Positions 1-6,739 of a DNA stretch of 12,623 nucleotides are shown piece after piece. The position numbers and the translations under genes were made by a program. The DNA is from JAGOBX01 sp017999075 [NCBI: Candidatus Babelota bacterium] (GTDB lineage Bacteria; JAGOBX01). Location: contig JAGOBX010000052.1 in assembly GCA_017999075.1 (NCBI GenBank), forward strand, positions 1 through 12,623. Reading direction: 5' to 3'. Position 1 is the stretch's first letter. Every line of letters starts with the position of its first letter. A model generated the notes under the pieces. It ran no database searches and was not told the origin of the DNA. It worked only from the letters and a program-made list of their open reading frames with translations.

Positions 1-294
1 TTTATTATCTATCAGTCCTGCATATTCATTTTTATTAAGTGATTTTACAATATCATTTACTTCTTCATTATATGAAAAAACAGAATATAATTTTTCATTA
101 AATGGAATATTAAGTAAATTACCGCTATTTTTATTTAATTCATTTTTGCTGTTAAAATAAAAAATATCTGAACCTGATTCTGTAAAAACAGGTTTCAAAT
201 CTATATAACTGCATAAAGTTTGAATTGCATATTTTACATTCTCTTTAAAATTCACGCTTGTATTTGAAATATTAAATTTAATTTCTTTTCCCAT
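1..294 (-). CDS. Unrecognised protein, N-terminal fragment (cut by window edge)
   Basis: An open frame of 98 codons runs off the left edge without a stop. It begins at ATG 294-292 (MGKEIKFNIS...) and is the next gene after crcB on the same strand. The visible part is a soluble, mixed alpha/beta sequence rich in Asn and Lys, with no signal peptide, membrane helix or catalytic motif. The pattern (a short beta strand, a helix around 'NFKENVKYAIQTL', then 'SDIFYF') resembles the N-terminal accessory domain of some polysaccharide-deacetylase-like proteins in glycan loci, but this is a weak impression and I do not assign a function. The start is not certain: a good AGGAG lies 19 nt upstream of the ATG, too far, while a weaker AAGAG sits 8 nt upstream. 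Codons between AGGAG and the ATG are open in frame but include no ATG, GTG or TTG. Confidence 0.75.
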   Translation of the reverse strand, partial: MGKEIKFNISNTSVNFKENVKYAIQTLCSYIDLKPVFTESGSDIFYFNSKNELNKNSGNLLNIPFNEKLYSVFSYNEEVNDIVKSLNKNEYAGLIDNK

Positions 295-313
295 AACTTT
301 TACTCTTATAATA

Positions 314-318
314 CTCCT
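314..318 (-). promoter_or_regulatory. AGGAG ribosome-binding-like site, poorly spaced
   Basis: The minus-strand AGGAG lies just after the crcB stop codon (323-321) and 19 nt before the ATG at 294. A functional site would normally be 5-12 nt away. AAGAG, 8 nt before the ATG, may be the one used instead. Confidence 0.35.
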
Positions 319-320
319 GA

Positions 321-695
321 TTATTTAATTGTTATTCTGCCTAACTGCATTCCTATAATCGTAAAAAATAAACAAATTGCATTGTTGAAAATAATATTGA
401 AAAAAAAATATCTGTATAACCCGTCTCTTAACAGATGAATAGTCTCTAATGAAAAAGTGGAAAACGTTGTAAATCCTCCAAGAAATCCAATAGTTATAAA
501 TATCCTTATTTCAAGCGGAATAACTATATTTTGAAAAAATTGAAAAAATAATCCTATGAAAAACGAACCTATTAAATTTACTGATAAAGTGCCAAAAGGA
601 AAACTATTATTAGTCATTTGAGTTATTATTGAAGACGTAAAATATCTGCACACAGAACCTAATCCGCCTCCAAGGAAAATATATATATAATTCAT
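321..695 (-). CDS. crcB: CrcB/FluC fluoride ion channel
   Basis: This is a 124-residue, four-helix inner-membrane protein of the usual CrcB/FluC length. In this family two subunits form an antiparallel dimeric channel that exports fluoride. The family hallmarks are all present: GGGLGSVCRY near the N-terminus, 'PFGTLSVNLIGSF' around residues 33-45, and 'GFLGGFTTFSTFSLE' around residues 70-84, which contains the Asn/Phe/Thr-Ser pore and sodium-site elements. The start ATG at 695 is preceded by GGCGG at 703-707, 7 nt away. It lies 30 nt downstream of the FemAB-like gene and 26 nt upstream of the next gene, so it looks co-transcribed with the polysaccharide genes, an unexpected place for it. Only one crcB copy is visible, so a homodimer is expected. 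I see no fluoride riboswitch in the 30-nt gap. Confidence 0.95.
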   Translation of the reverse strand: MNYIYIFLGGGLGSVCRYFTSSIITQMTNNSFPFGTLSVNLIGSFFIGLFFQFFQNIVIPLEIRIFITIGFLGGFTTFSTFSLETIHLLRDGLYRYFFFNIIFNNAICLFFTIIGMQLGRITIK

Positions 696-725
696 GCTGC
701 ATCCGCCAGTCTACAAAAATTATTG

Positions 726-1727
726 TTAAAAAAATTTTCTGTAATATATCTTATCTGCAATGTCATACAGAATACCGTAATATCCTTTTATTGATACAGT
801 CTGATACCCGCATAAGTCTCCGCCGAATTTTCTGAAAAACCGTTCCACATGACGAAGCATTGAACCTTCAAAATCAAATTGTCTCAATCCGATTTTTTCA
901 GAAGAATATCTTATGGATTCCCACAAAACCATACTTGATCCGCCATGATGTTTTTTCTCAGATTTATAGCCACCAAGTATATAATATGAACGTTTGGTAT
1001 CCCATATAATCAGATTGCCTGCTATAGGTTCTCCATCTTTATCCCTGCATATAAAAATTCTGCACTGGCCTCTTTTATTCAATTCCTCAAAAATTTTGTA
1101 TGACAGTTTCCTGAAGTGTTCCATTGAACAATCCTGTCTGTCAAACGTATTTTCAACCAGAGAAATCAAAAGATTAAAGTCATCACAGTTTTCAACCTTT
1201 AACCCGTCTTTAATTCCTTTATTAATATCATTCCTGCACGAACCGCTGTCCATATTATTCCATACTTTGTCCAAATCTGTTATATCAAGCACATAACTGA
1301 ATCTTGTTTTATTATCAAATTTATTCCATATAAAAGGCTGAATGTCATTAATCCATGGCGATAATTTTATTTCAATATCGCTATGCTTATCCTTTAATTC
1401 TATAATCATATCTTCAAGAATTTCTTTACAATTTGAATAATGAGTCACTTTTTTCCCTGACTGCGGATAAAAAACAGGACCGCTGTACGGTGTCAAAAGA
1501 GGCGTCCCTAAATATGAATATCCGAACCTTCTTTTTATAATGCTTCCGGTAAATCCAGCAGACAATATTCCGTTTTTAAAATATCCGTATATCAGTGGCT
1601 GATCATGAACATTTTTCAGCCAGTAACTTTTATGAAACAGAGTACCTTCGTCTGAAGCATCAACTAAACTGTCCCATTTTTCAAACTCCGCATCCGTTAG
1701 CAGTCTAATTTCGTATTTTTTGCTCAT
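726..1727 (-). CDS. FemAB/GNAT-like acyltransferase (peptidoglycan-bridge or glycan-modifying type)
   Basis: The 333-residue protein has the two-lobed layout of FemAB-related GNAT proteins. A degenerate N-terminal lobe (about 1-150) starts with 'RLLTDAEFEKWDSLVDAS...GTLFHKSYW', and a C-terminal acetyltransferase lobe (about 160-300) holds 'GEPIAGNLIIWDTKRSYYI' at 232-250, 'GGSSMVLWESIRYS' at 262-275 and 'LRQFDFEGSM' at 281-290, typical of the Acetyltransf_6 (BioF2-like) group. Relatives transfer aminoacyl or acyl groups to lipid II or are found in exopolysaccharide loci. The acyl donor and acceptor cannot be told from the sequence. It is cytoplasmic, with no signal peptide. A GAGG (1740-1743) overlaps the TGA stop of the upstream methyltransferase, 12 nt before the ATG, so translation is probably coupled. 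Between a methyltransferase and crcB, it most likely decorates the glycan or its lipid carrier. Confidence 0.8.
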   Translation of the reverse strand: MSKKYEIRLLTDAEFEKWDSLVDASDEGTLFHKSYWLKNVHDQPLIYGYFKNGILSAGFTGSIIKRRFGYSYLGTPLLTPYSGPVFYPQSGKKVTHYSNCKEILEDMIIELKDKHSDIEIKLSPWINDIQPFIWNKFDNKTRFSYVLDITDLDKVWNNMDSGSCRNDINKGIKDGLKVENCDDFNLLISLVENTFDRQDCSMEHFRKLSYKIFEELNKRGQCRIFICRDKDGEPIAGNLIIWDTKRSYYILGGYKSEKKHHGGSSMVLWESIRYSSEKIGLRQFDFEGSMLRHVERFFRKFGGDLCGYQTVSIKGYYGILYDIADKIYYRKFF

Positions 1728-1741
1728 AAATTAATTAATCC

Positions 1742-2500
1742 TCATTTTTCTGCATAAACAAATAAATTTGTCGGATAATAATTTTTATTTAACCTTATTT
1801 TCGTTAAAAGTAACCCTGATAAATTAATTATTAAGAGTAAAATAATAAGAAATGGTGTCAATAAAATTTTTAAAAGAGATTTTATTTTGCTGTTGGCCCA
1901 AACATAATGATATAGCGATTTATTTATCATAGTAATTACAGTAACAGCGAAATTTCCGCAATAACTGACTTCTATGTTTCTAAAGTTATGTTCTATTAAA
2001 ATATTTTTAAAAAATACTTCTGTCAATCTTACAAAATCATAATTTTCCGATGTTAAAGGCGAGATATGCGGAACCACTATCATCAACTTTCCCTTCTTTT
2101 TTAATAAATTGCAGCAATTATTTAAAAAACTTTCAGGGTTTTTAAGATACTGCATCACATAATTACTATATATTATATCTACACTCCCAATTTTTAAAGG
2201 AATTTTTTCCAGATTGCAATATACTTCAGCGCACGCTGATATATCATGCATATCGCTGCTTATTGCAGGAAGATCAAATCCAAAGTATTTAATATCTGTT
2301 CTTTTTCCCAATAACACTTTTTTATATTTTTTTTGACCGCATCCAAAATCAACCAAAATTCCAGAATCAAGCTTACTGCCTTTTTCTGAAAGCCACTTAA
2401 GCAGAGATTTAGATGAAAAATATGCCGGTTCAAAAATCCTTGGATATAATTTCCCAAAAAAAAATGACATTAACAATTTATATCCTTCTGAAAAATTCAC
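1742..2500 (-). CDS. Class I SAM-dependent methyltransferase with C-terminal membrane tail
   Basis: This is a 252-residue Methyltransf_11-type enzyme. SAM-binding motif I is 'VDFGCG' at 50-55. An acidic residue follows the second strand ('GFDLP', 74-78), and the motif IV region is 'VDIIYSNYVMQYLKNP' at 107-122. A strand with 'KGKLMIVVPH' (136-145) closes the fold. Residues about 209-232 form one strongly hydrophobic stretch, likely a membrane helix or re-entrant anchor, followed by a short basic tail; this suggests work on a membrane-bound, perhaps lipid-linked, glycan. The start is GTG at 2500; the in-frame codons upstream lead to TGA, and GGAG at 2512-2515 lies 11 nt away. It is 56 nt downstream of the flippase gene in the same transcription unit. 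The methyl acceptor is unknown; a methylated sugar or O-antigen terminus is plausible. Confidence 0.82.
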   Translation of the reverse strand: MNFSEGYKLLMSFFFGKLYPRIFEPAYFSSKSLLKWLSEKGSKLDSGILVDFGCGQKKYKKVLLGKRTDIKYFGFDLPAISSDMHDISACAEVYCNLEKIPLKIGSVDIIYSNYVMQYLKNPESFLNNCCNLLKKKGKLMIVVPHISPLTSENYDFVRLTEVFFKNILIEHNFRNIEVSYCGNFAVTVITMINKSLYHYVWANSKIKSLLKILLTPFLIILLLIINLSGLLLTKIRLNKNYYPTNLFVYAEK

Positions 2501-2556
2501 AACGCATCAAACTCCGATTATCCCTGATGTTTTGAAAACCTCAATAAATCCATATA

Positions 2557-4068
2557 TTAAAATTTAAACAAATTTATTTTTAAAATACTATTAATAAAAT
2601 CTTTTTCTTGTTCATTAAAAACTTTGTTGAAAAAAGAGATTGCAAAATATAATAATGACCCTGCAGCTATGTATGCTATCAATAAAAAATTATTGGAAAC
2701 AGGACAGCATAATGTTAAACAAAACATAATGACTGTCATTATTCCTGAATTTAAATTGATTTTAATAAAACTTAACCACGGTATTTCAATCATAATATTT
2801 TTTTTTAAAAGAATCAACTGCATAGAAATAGTAAAAAAATATGTCAGACCTGTGGCAATTATCGGTCCTATGATTCCCATTTGTTTTGTCATTATTATTC
2901 CTGCAGCCAAATTGAAAAACACAAATATTTTCGAATAAAAACTTATATCCGGTCTTTCAAGAACTGCAAGCAATGAACATAACGGATTCCAAAAGGAATA
3001 AAATAATCCTATTGATATCAGCGCCACGCACATCACAGGAAATGAAGAAATATAATCCGGTTTAAAAATCAATATTATTATATCTTTACCGAATAAAAAA
3101 CCTCCCCATATTATAGGAATAGTAAAAAAAAAATTAAGTTTCAGATAACTGTTGAAAAAATCCGATAATGTTTTTTGATTTTTTTCTATAGAATATTTTT
3201 GAATCATTATTGATTTTATTACCTGATAACATATATTTATCGGAAGCATCTTAAATATCATTCTTACTGTGCCAACTGCAAACGAATATAATCCGGTTGA
3301 AGATGCTCCCAATATATTTGAAACGATCAAAATATCAAAACCCAATCCTACTATGCTGTCTCCTATAATATCAGTATAACTGAATATTGCAAACCTTTTA
3401 ACACGCGATAAAAAATTCGGAGATTCTTTTTCATCTGTAGAAGGAAGTTTTCTGAACCGTTTTATTATAAAAACATAGTTTAACATCGTCCAGAAAATAG
3501 TTGTCCAGAAATAAACCATCATCGTAGAATATAAATCTGCTTTATGCGAATAAACCAAATATAATCCGCCCAGTTTAACCGTTACATATATTATCTCAAC
3601 AATATTTTTTATTTTCTGCATAAGCATGGATTCATATAACTCAAATGCGGAAATATTTAATATCTGAACCGTCATAAGCAAAAATACAAACGGCATGCAG
3701 TTTGCGCCGTTATGCAAATCAAATAAATCCAGATATTTTTCTTTAAAAATATAAAGTATTATAACTCCTGTCAGCGAAGCTGCAAATTGAAACATCAATG
3801 TATTAATAATAAACTTTTTTAACAGTCTATAAGATTTTAAACTGATAAGTTCTGAAGAATATCTGTATAACGCGCTATATGTTCCGAATCCAAGAAACAT
3901 TATACAATACTCGAATGTAGTCAAAAAAGTAGTGTAATTGCCGTATTCTTTTACACTGATAGAATTAACTATCAGCCTTAAAGTAAAAAAACCGATTATT
4001 GCATTTGTAATAAAACCGATATAATTGTATAAAGTTCCAGATAATAATTTTTTTTTAAAATCGCTCAT
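2557..4068 (-). CDS. Wzx-type lipid-linked polysaccharide flippase (MOP superfamily)
   Basis: The 503-residue protein is hydrophobic throughout, with about 12-14 predicted membrane helices, the size and topology of oligosaccharide flippases of the MOP superfamily. The N-terminus is diagnostic: 'KKLLSGTLYNYIGFITNAIIG' is followed by 'LRLIVNSISVKEYGNYTTFLTT', the pattern seen at the start of Wzx/RfbX and polysaccharide_synt proteins. Family members move undecaprenyl-linked repeat units from the cytoplasmic to the periplasmic face of the inner membrane. The start codon overlaps the stop of the deacetylase gene (TAATG at 4066-4070), so the two are translationally coupled. No wzy polymerase or glycosyltransferase is visible; they could lie beyond the left edge. 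I give no gene symbol because wzx assignment needs its partners. Confidence 0.88.
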   Translation of the reverse strand: MSDFKKKLLSGTLYNYIGFITNAIIGFFTLRLIVNSISVKEYGNYTTFLTTFEYCIMFLGFGTYSALYRYSSELISLKSYRLLKKFIINTLMFQFAASLTGVIILYIFKEKYLDLFDLHNGANCMPFVFLLMTVQILNISAFELYESMLMQKIKNIVEIIYVTVKLGGLYLVYSHKADLYSTMMVYFWTTIFWTMLNYVFIIKRFRKLPSTDEKESPNFLSRVKRFAIFSYTDIIGDSIVGLGFDILIVSNILGASSTGLYSFAVGTVRMIFKMLPINICYQVIKSIMIQKYSIEKNQKTLSDFFNSYLKLNFFFTIPIIWGGFLFGKDIIILIFKPDYISSFPVMCVALISIGLFYSFWNPLCSLLAVLERPDISFYSKIFVFFNLAAGIIMTKQMGIIGPIIATGLTYFFTISMQLILLKKNIMIEIPWLSFIKINLNSGIMTVIMFCLTLCCPVSNNFLLIAYIAAGSLLYFAISFFNKVFNEQEKDFINSILKINLFKF

Positions 4069-4814
4069 TATTTTATTTTTCTTAATATTTTATGAAATCC
4101 AGATACTTTTATCCTGAATTTTATTATTGAATCATTGGAAATCGATTCTCGCTCAATCTTGAAACAATCATTATTATTAATTGAAATTTCTTTCCCGTGG
4201 CTTACAATGCACGCAGCTTTAAACCCGCATTTCTTTAAAAAATCAATAATATTATCCGAGTATATTCCATGTGGATACGAAAAAGTTTTTACTGTTATTT
4301 TAAATGTGTCTTCAAAAAATTTTTTTGATTCTATAATTTCTTTTTTAAAAACTTCCTCGTTTTCTGAATTTAATTTAATATGATTTACCGTATGCCCGCC
4401 AATTTCCATCCCGTATTCAATCATTTCTCTAATTTGATCAGTTTTCATAAATCTGTGTTTTTCCGGATATTTGAAATTCCGCCAGGCCGGCAAAGTTTCT
4501 AAAGAATCCACATAACCTGATACCACAAAAAAAGTAGCGCAAATATTATTTTTTTTCAAAAAAGGAAATACAAACTGATAATTATCTTCCCAGCCATCGT
4601 CAAATGTCAAACAAATATCTCTTTTATTTAATTTTTTTAATTTATACAATTCTGAATAATCGCTAAATGTCAAAAAATTAAATTTTTTCTTTATAAGATA
4701 TTCTATTTGACTTTTAAATATATCTATATTCACGCTTAAAGATTTTATTTCCGGAATAAATGAATCATAATCATTTACCCTGTGGTACATCAGAACAGTA
4801 TTGTTAAACCTCAT
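4068..4814 (-). CDS. Polysaccharide deacetylase, NodB homology domain (CE4-like)
   Basis: The 248-residue protein is essentially one NodB domain. The opening 'LMYHRV' (8-13) is typical of this subgroup. Motif 1 is 'TFDDG' (70-74), whose second Asp is the expected metal ligand. Motif 2 is H141-T-V-N-H145, supplying two metal-binding histidines. Motif 3 is 'FSYPHG' (178-183) in place of the classical RxPY/RxxxP form. Enzymes of this family remove N- or O-acetyl groups from sugar polymers or lipid-linked intermediates. No signal peptide is seen, so the protein probably acts in the cytoplasm or at the inner membrane face on a precursor, unlike secreted chitin or peptidoglycan deacetylases. It starts 17 nt after the upstream methyltransferase and overlaps the flippase start. 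A weak AGG about 10 nt upstream is the only ribosome site. Confidence 0.9.
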   Translation of the reverse strand: MRFNNTVLMYHRVNDYDSFIPEIKSLSVNIDIFKSQIEYLIKKKFNFLTFSDYSELYKLKKLNKRDICLTFDDGWEDNYQFVFPFLKKNNICATFFVVSGYVDSLETLPAWRNFKYPEKHRFMKTDQIREMIEYGMEIGGHTVNHIKLNSENEEVFKKEIIESKKFFEDTFKITVKTFSYPHGIYSDNIIDFLKKCGFKAACIVSHGKEISINNNDCFKIERESISNDSIIKFRIKVSGFHKILRKIK

Positions 4815-4831
4815 AATTTATTGCCTGTATA

Positions 4832-5692
4832 TTATGCTTTCCTCAATATATTATTTTCTCTGATATATTGAAACTGGCATGACGCGCATTTAAAACTACT
4901 TTCTTTTTTATCCATTCTGCTCTTACAATATGGACAAATTAAATTTTCTTCAATAATCTTCCATTCATCTTTTTTATATATTTTATGCCTCAATTTAGAA
5001 TATTCCCATTTAACCTTATCATTAGCGCGGTTTATAAATGTGTATGTTTTTTTTAATATTTTTCTTGATAAATTTGAAGATTCCATATATTTAACTTTTG
5101 CCGCAATTTCATTAAAAACTTTATTTATATCCCCGCCAAATAATTCATTTTCATTATCAGTGATGCAAAAATCAATTTTATCTTTCCAGCAGTATCTTGA
5201 TATAAGTATGCCGGGAACAAACATATTGGTCATAAATTCGCTGTAATGAAAATTAAAATTGAACACTCCTCTGAAATCAACTTGATAGTACCATTTAGAA
5301 AAATCTTTTAAGCATATCATGAACCTTTTTTTTTCTTCATCAAACCAGCACAAAAGTTTATGCTGGTTTGATCCGTATAGAAGTTCGCATATTACAGAAG
5401 GAGTTTCTATAATCCCTGCTTTGCTTATACGCTGTAATTCTTTTAAAAAAATTTCAGGATTTTCAGTATGTTCCAAAACATGATATGCAAGCGAATAATC
5501 AAATGTTTTATCACGAAACGGAATAATATCTGTCGGATGCTCAAGTAACGGCCTGTCAATGTATAGCGGTTTATTCCCGCGGTGACCATGAAAATCAATA
5601 TATTTTTCAATAAGAATATCTGAGTAAGTTTTAGGCCCTCCGCCCGGGCCTATTTCTATAACTTTATCTGATGGTTTGATTTCAATCGGCAC
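4832..5692 (-). CDS. SAM-dependent methyltransferase with C-terminal zinc ribbon
   Basis: The 286-residue protein begins directly with a SAM-binding domain: motif I 'EIGPGGGP' at 13-20, an acidic 'YIDRP' near 44-48 and the 'FDYSLAYHVLEHTENP' block at 64-79, a standard class I (Methyltransf_11/25) arrangement. A less conserved middle section (about 100-245) contains 'GSNQHKLLCWFDEE'. The last 35 residues carry C253-x2-C256 and C269-x2-C272, a rubredoxin/Trm112-like zinc ribbon. It is the first enzyme gene after the regulator and the 311-nt leader. The GTG start at 5692 is supported by GGAGG at 5701-5705, 8 nt upstream. The substrate is unknown; the position points to a sugar or glycan intermediate. 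The ribbon could bind a partner protein rather than substrate. Confidence 0.82.
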   Translation of the reverse strand: MPIEIKPSDKVIEIGPGGGPKTYSDILIEKYIDFHGHRGNKPLYIDRPLLEHPTDIIPFRDKTFDYSLAYHVLEHTENPEIFLKELQRISKAGIIETPSVICELLYGSNQHKLLCWFDEEKKRFMICLKDFSKWYYQVDFRGVFNFNFHYSEFMTNMFVPGILISRYCWKDKIDFCITDNENELFGGDINKVFNEIAAKVKYMESSNLSRKILKKTYTFINRANDKVKWEYSKLRHKIYKKDEWKIIEENLICPYCKSRMDKKESSFKCASCQFQYIRENNILRKA

Positions 5693-5700
5693 TATCTAAT

Positions 5701-5705
5701 CCTCC
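5701..5705 (-). promoter_or_regulatory. Strong ribosome binding site (GGAGG) for a GTG start
   Basis: GGAGG on the minus strand lies 8 nt before GTG 5692-5690. It is the best ribosome site in the window and fixes the start of the first enzyme gene of the polysaccharide cluster. Confidence 0.8.
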
Positions 5706-5958
5706 ATAATTATTTTTATATTAAAATCCTGAACTGCTTATTTTATTTATTTAAAATAATAACTTAATTTTATAGTTTTCTAACATTTTCGGAAAAAATA
5801 TATATTTCCGTCCACAACAATTTTTTTTAAAATTGTATTTAAACTTATTATAAATGATTATAATTTTTTAATAACAGCCGAAACATGAAATTAAAACAAT
5901 TACAATCTCTTGACTTTACTGAATTTTAGCATTCAGGTGTTGGGTTATTTAAAATTTA

Positions 5959-6003
5959 TCCGGAAAATCAGTTCATTTAAAATAGTATCTCCATTTTTCC
6001 GGA
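5959..6003. repeat. 9-bp inverted repeat just after the regulator gene
   Basis: TCCGGAAAA (5959-5967) and TTTTCCGGA (5995-6003) are exact reverse complements separated by 27 nt. The right arm ends at the base next to the regulator's TGA (6004-6006). No T-tract follows on the minus strand, so it is not an ordinary intrinsic terminator; it may be an mRNA-end or processing structure, or a protein site. Confidence 0.45.
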
Positions 6004-6591
6004 TCAGTTTATCCCTTCAAAATCTGTTTCAAATATATATTTTATTTTATCATTATTTTTCCGGGCCATATGCCCTAATCCTATAACAGGATATTTTATT
6101 TTCTTTATTGTTTCTTCATTGTAAGAATATACTGGTATATCAAAAATACTGTCATTTTCATAATCGTCTACTATGAATATTTTTATTTCCATACCAAGTT
6201 CATTTGCTGTTAAATAACTTATTTCAGCCCACTCAGGCGAGGAATATACTGCTATTTTAAGTATTTTACGGTTTAAAAGTTTCCTGAATTCTTCTTTTAA
6301 AATTATACGGGCTCTATGATAATGGCTTATGCTCGCCTCAAGATATTCTTTTGTCAGCCTTGCTTTTTCTTTAATTCCGTCAGGAGTAAGGAGGTATGCC
6401 AGACATTTCCCGTTTATACGTTTAACCTTAACAAATCCTTTCTTAGTCAGCCTTTTTATAAACAGGTTAACAAGTCCTACTGATACATTAAGTTTTTTAG
6501 AAAGTTTCAATTGCGATAATTCAGGATTGTTTTCTATTTCCTGAAATAATTCTCTTTCATTAACAATTTCTTTTATAACATTCATAATCAT
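6004..6591 (-). CDS. MarR/EPS-type winged-helix regulator with Rossmann-like C-terminal domain
   Basis: Residues about 8-85 form a winged helix of the type found at the head of exopolysaccharide operons: 'LSQLKLSKKLNVSVGLVNLFIKRLTKKGFVKV' (helix-turn-helix), then the wing and 'AYLLTPDGIKEKARLTKEYL' (65-84), close to the EPS-associated MarR family. Residues about 108-195 are extra: 'KILKIAVYSSPEWAEISYLTANELGMEIKIFIVDD' followed by 'IPVYSYNEETIKKIKYPVIGLG' has the beta-alpha-beta rhythm and 'VDD...PVYS' spacing of PglD_N-like Rossmann domains, with SSPE where a Gly-rich loop is usual. I infer a one-component sensor of a sugar-nucleotide or related metabolite controlling the cluster. ATG 6591 is the longest start; ATG 6585 is an alternative. 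The gene has its own consensus promoter with operator-like repeats, which suggests autoregulation. Confidence 0.82.
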   Translation of the reverse strand: MIMNVIKEIVNERELFQEIENNPELSQLKLSKKLNVSVGLVNLFIKRLTKKGFVKVKRINGKCLAYLLTPDGIKEKARLTKEYLEASISHYHRARIILKEEFRKLLNRKILKIAVYSSPEWAEISYLTANELGMEIKIFIVDDYENDSIFDIPVYSYNEETIKKIKYPVIGLGHMARKNNDKIKYIFETDFEGIN

Positions 6592-6618
6592 TCAACTCTT
6601 GAACATTCAAATTTTGAA
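6591..6618. promoter_or_regulatory. Tandem palindromic operator (TTCAA-N3-TTGAA, two copies)
   Basis: TTCAACTCTTGAA (6591-6603) and TTCAAATTTTGAA (6606-6618) are two palindromes 15 bp apart centre to centre, so they lie on nearly the same helix face at 1.5 turns. On the minus strand they read as two 15-bp direct repeats matching at 13 of 15 positions. They cover the predicted transcription start, ribosome site and first base of the start codon of the winged-helix regulator, the classic position for an autorepressor. Confidence 0.65.
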
Positions 6619-6620
6619 CG

Positions 6621-6648
6621 ATTATAGTTATTCTGAAAATTTTGTCAA
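6621..6648 (-). promoter_or_regulatory. Consensus sigma-70 promoter of the regulator/polysaccharide cluster
   Basis: The minus strand shows TTGACA (6648-6643), a 16-bp spacer and TATAAT (6626-6621). Both hexamers match consensus perfectly. The predicted transcription start near 6614 lies inside the tandem palindromes, giving a short leader of about 20 nt to the regulator's ATG. Confidence 0.8.
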
Positions 6649-6739
6649 TAAATTTAATATTATTGTTTTTAAAAAAAAATTGTATGGCGAATCATTTTAT
6701 AAATTCAAAAACAATATGATATTTACTCATTTTTATTAC

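Larger units (their letters stand above)
5693..6003 (-). other. 311-nt gene-free leader between regulator and enzyme genes
   Basis: No convincing protein or known RNA is seen. It is AT-rich with three inverted repeats: 5959-5967/5995-6003 (TCCGGAAAA with TTTTCCGGA, touching the regulator's stop codon), 5817-5824/5829-5836 (ACAATTTT with AAAATTGT, 4-nt loop) and a small CGGAAA/TTTCCG hairpin near 5790-5810. Two TATAAT hexamers on the minus strand (5857-5862 and 5847-5852) could be -10 boxes, but neither has a good -35. The stretch may be an attenuator-like leader, a processing site or a second promoter for the enzyme genes. Confidence 0.5.

Noticed and set aside
696-710. ops/JUMPstart-like GGCGG element (minus strand)
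   Set aside because: The match stops after GGCGG, it lies mid-operon immediately before crcB, and its position 7 nt from the ATG fits a ribosome site better.
696-725. Fluoride riboswitch upstream of crcB
   Set aside because: The gap is only 30 nt and lacks the conserved GG-GAUGG core and pseudoknot partner.
994-1296. 100-codon plus-strand open frame opposite the FemAB-like gene
   Set aside because: It is antisense to a well-supported gene, and its composition is the complement of that reading frame.
2624-2938. 104-codon plus-strand open frame opposite the flippase
   Set aside because: It is a shadow of a clear membrane protein on the other strand, with no ribosome site or family resemblance.
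5885-5929. A 14-codon plus-strand mini-ORF (starts MKLKQLQ) in the leader
   Set aside because: It has no ribosome site and runs opposite to the surrounding cluster; AT-rich DNA gives such short frames by chance.
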